Source: Flavobacteriales bacterium ALC-1
GTDB lineage: Bacteria; Bacteroidota; Bacteroidia; Flavobacteriales; Flavobacteriaceae
Length of the DNA: 64,000 nt
Direction of reading: 5' to 3'
Assembly (NCBI GenBank): GCA_000171875.1
Contig: ABHI01000005.1
Span: forward strand, 62,001-126,000
Shown: positions 63,781-64,000 of the stretch, in pieces
Numbering within the stretch: the stretch's first letter is position 1
Layout of the letters: each line of letters starts with the position of its first letter
Notes under the pieces: model-generated
Told to the model about the DNA's origin: nothing
What the model saw: only the letters and a program-made list of their open reading frames with translations
The model's database searches: none
Position numbers and translations under genes: made by a program

Positions 63781-64000
63781 ATGCCTATTCTAAAAAACGA
63801 CTTATTAAAAATAGACATTAAGTCAACTGGTGCTGAACTCTGTGCTATAAATTCTGTTAAAAACAACACTGCTTTTCTATGGCATGCAGACCCAAACATT
63901 TGGGGTGGTCATGCCCCTAATTTATTTCCTGTTATCGGCTCAATGAAAAATGATAGTTATATATATGACGGAAAAATGTATCCTATGACTAAACATGGGT
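63781..64000 (+). CDS. Aldose-1-epimerase-like protein, cut by the right window edge
   Basis: The ATG at 63781 opens a frame that stays open to the right edge (73 residues visible). MPILKNDLLKIDIKSTGAEL, FLWHADPNIWGGHAPNLFPVIGSM and IYDGKMYPMTKHG match the YeaD/LacX-like aldose-1-epimerase family start, with the AP.LFP.IG pattern and a following H-G. The catalytic residues lie beyond the window. It is divergent from pabB with about 158 bases between them. Confidence 0.85.
   Translation, partial: MPILKNDLLKIDIKSTGAELCAINSVKNNTAFLWHADPNIWGGHAPNLFPVIGSMKNDSYIYDGKMYPMTKHG

Noticed and set aside
63699-63899. 66-residue minus-strand ORF at the right end
   Set aside because: It is antisense to the aldose-epimerase-like start at 63781, which is strongly supported by family motifs.

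Overview
The window is AT-rich chromosomal DNA from a member of the Bacteroidota, most likely a marine Flavobacteriaceae species. The signs are TAnnTTTG-type -7 promoter boxes, two proteins with type IX secretion (T9SS) C-terminal sorting domains, many short lipoproteins with a Cys lipobox, LytS/LytTR signalling, and flavobacterial-type ParE/ParC and YifB. The genus cannot be fixed from the sequence alone. I see no rRNA, tRNA, insertion sequence, prophage or CRISPR array. Both ends cut genes: an M14 carboxypeptidase on the left and an aldose-1-epimerase-like gene on the right.

Layout. 1-9.8 kb: carboxypeptidase, an XRE regulator, a lipoprotein, TerC, then a minus-strand parE - small membrane protein - parC operon, a GNAT acetyltransferase, YtxH and DoxX-like proteins. 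10-15 kb: a class C beta-lactamase-like hydrolase, an ECF sigma / HEAT-repeat anti-sigma-like / DUF4097-like operon, and a thioredoxin-fold lipoprotein with only one active-site Cys. 15-19 kb is accessory in character: a long attC-like folded repeat behind a UPF0303 gene, a DUF4386 membrane protein, and a pair of T9SS / Hia-like-repeat / S74-chaperone surface proteins. 19-24 kb: a lipoprotein and a LytS-like pseudokinase - LytS kinase - LytTR regulator operon. 24-30 kb: a parvulin PPIase, an AraC/GyrI regulator, a serine hydrolase with TPRs, and an ECF42-type sigma with its YciI-like partner. 30-39 kb is mostly housekeeping: nitronate monooxygenase-like, RlmI-like, DnaK, SdaA, PanB and an RluA-type synthase. 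A four-helix-bundle (S23) gene has apparently been inserted between panB and the pseudouridine synthase gene.

39-46.6 kb holds the two most interesting operons. The first is a four-gene unit with two paralogous proteins ending in GNPPGANYPQ, a multi-pass membrane protein and a NarL-type histidine kinase with no adjacent regulator. The second is a 5-oxoprolinase operon (pxpABC) with an NRAMP-like transporter that lacks the usual metal-binding motifs, plus a DUF2891 lipoprotein. 46.7-64 kb: a TPR membrane protein, an ECF sigma with a protein predicted to carry an anti-sigma-like N-terminus, a transmembrane helix and an outer-membrane beta-barrel, a LVIVD lipoprotein, YifB, an amidase without a signal peptide, a large FG-GAP/T9SS protein, then YheT-like hydrolase, adenine deaminase, TilS and PabB.

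The best candidates for undescribed biology are the GNPPGANYPQ operon (39399-41847), the membrane protein translationally coupled between the topoisomerase IV subunits (5468-5944), the attC-like structure at 15096-15285, the non-canonical NRAMP in the pxp operon, and the kinase/pseudokinase pair at 20421-23502.
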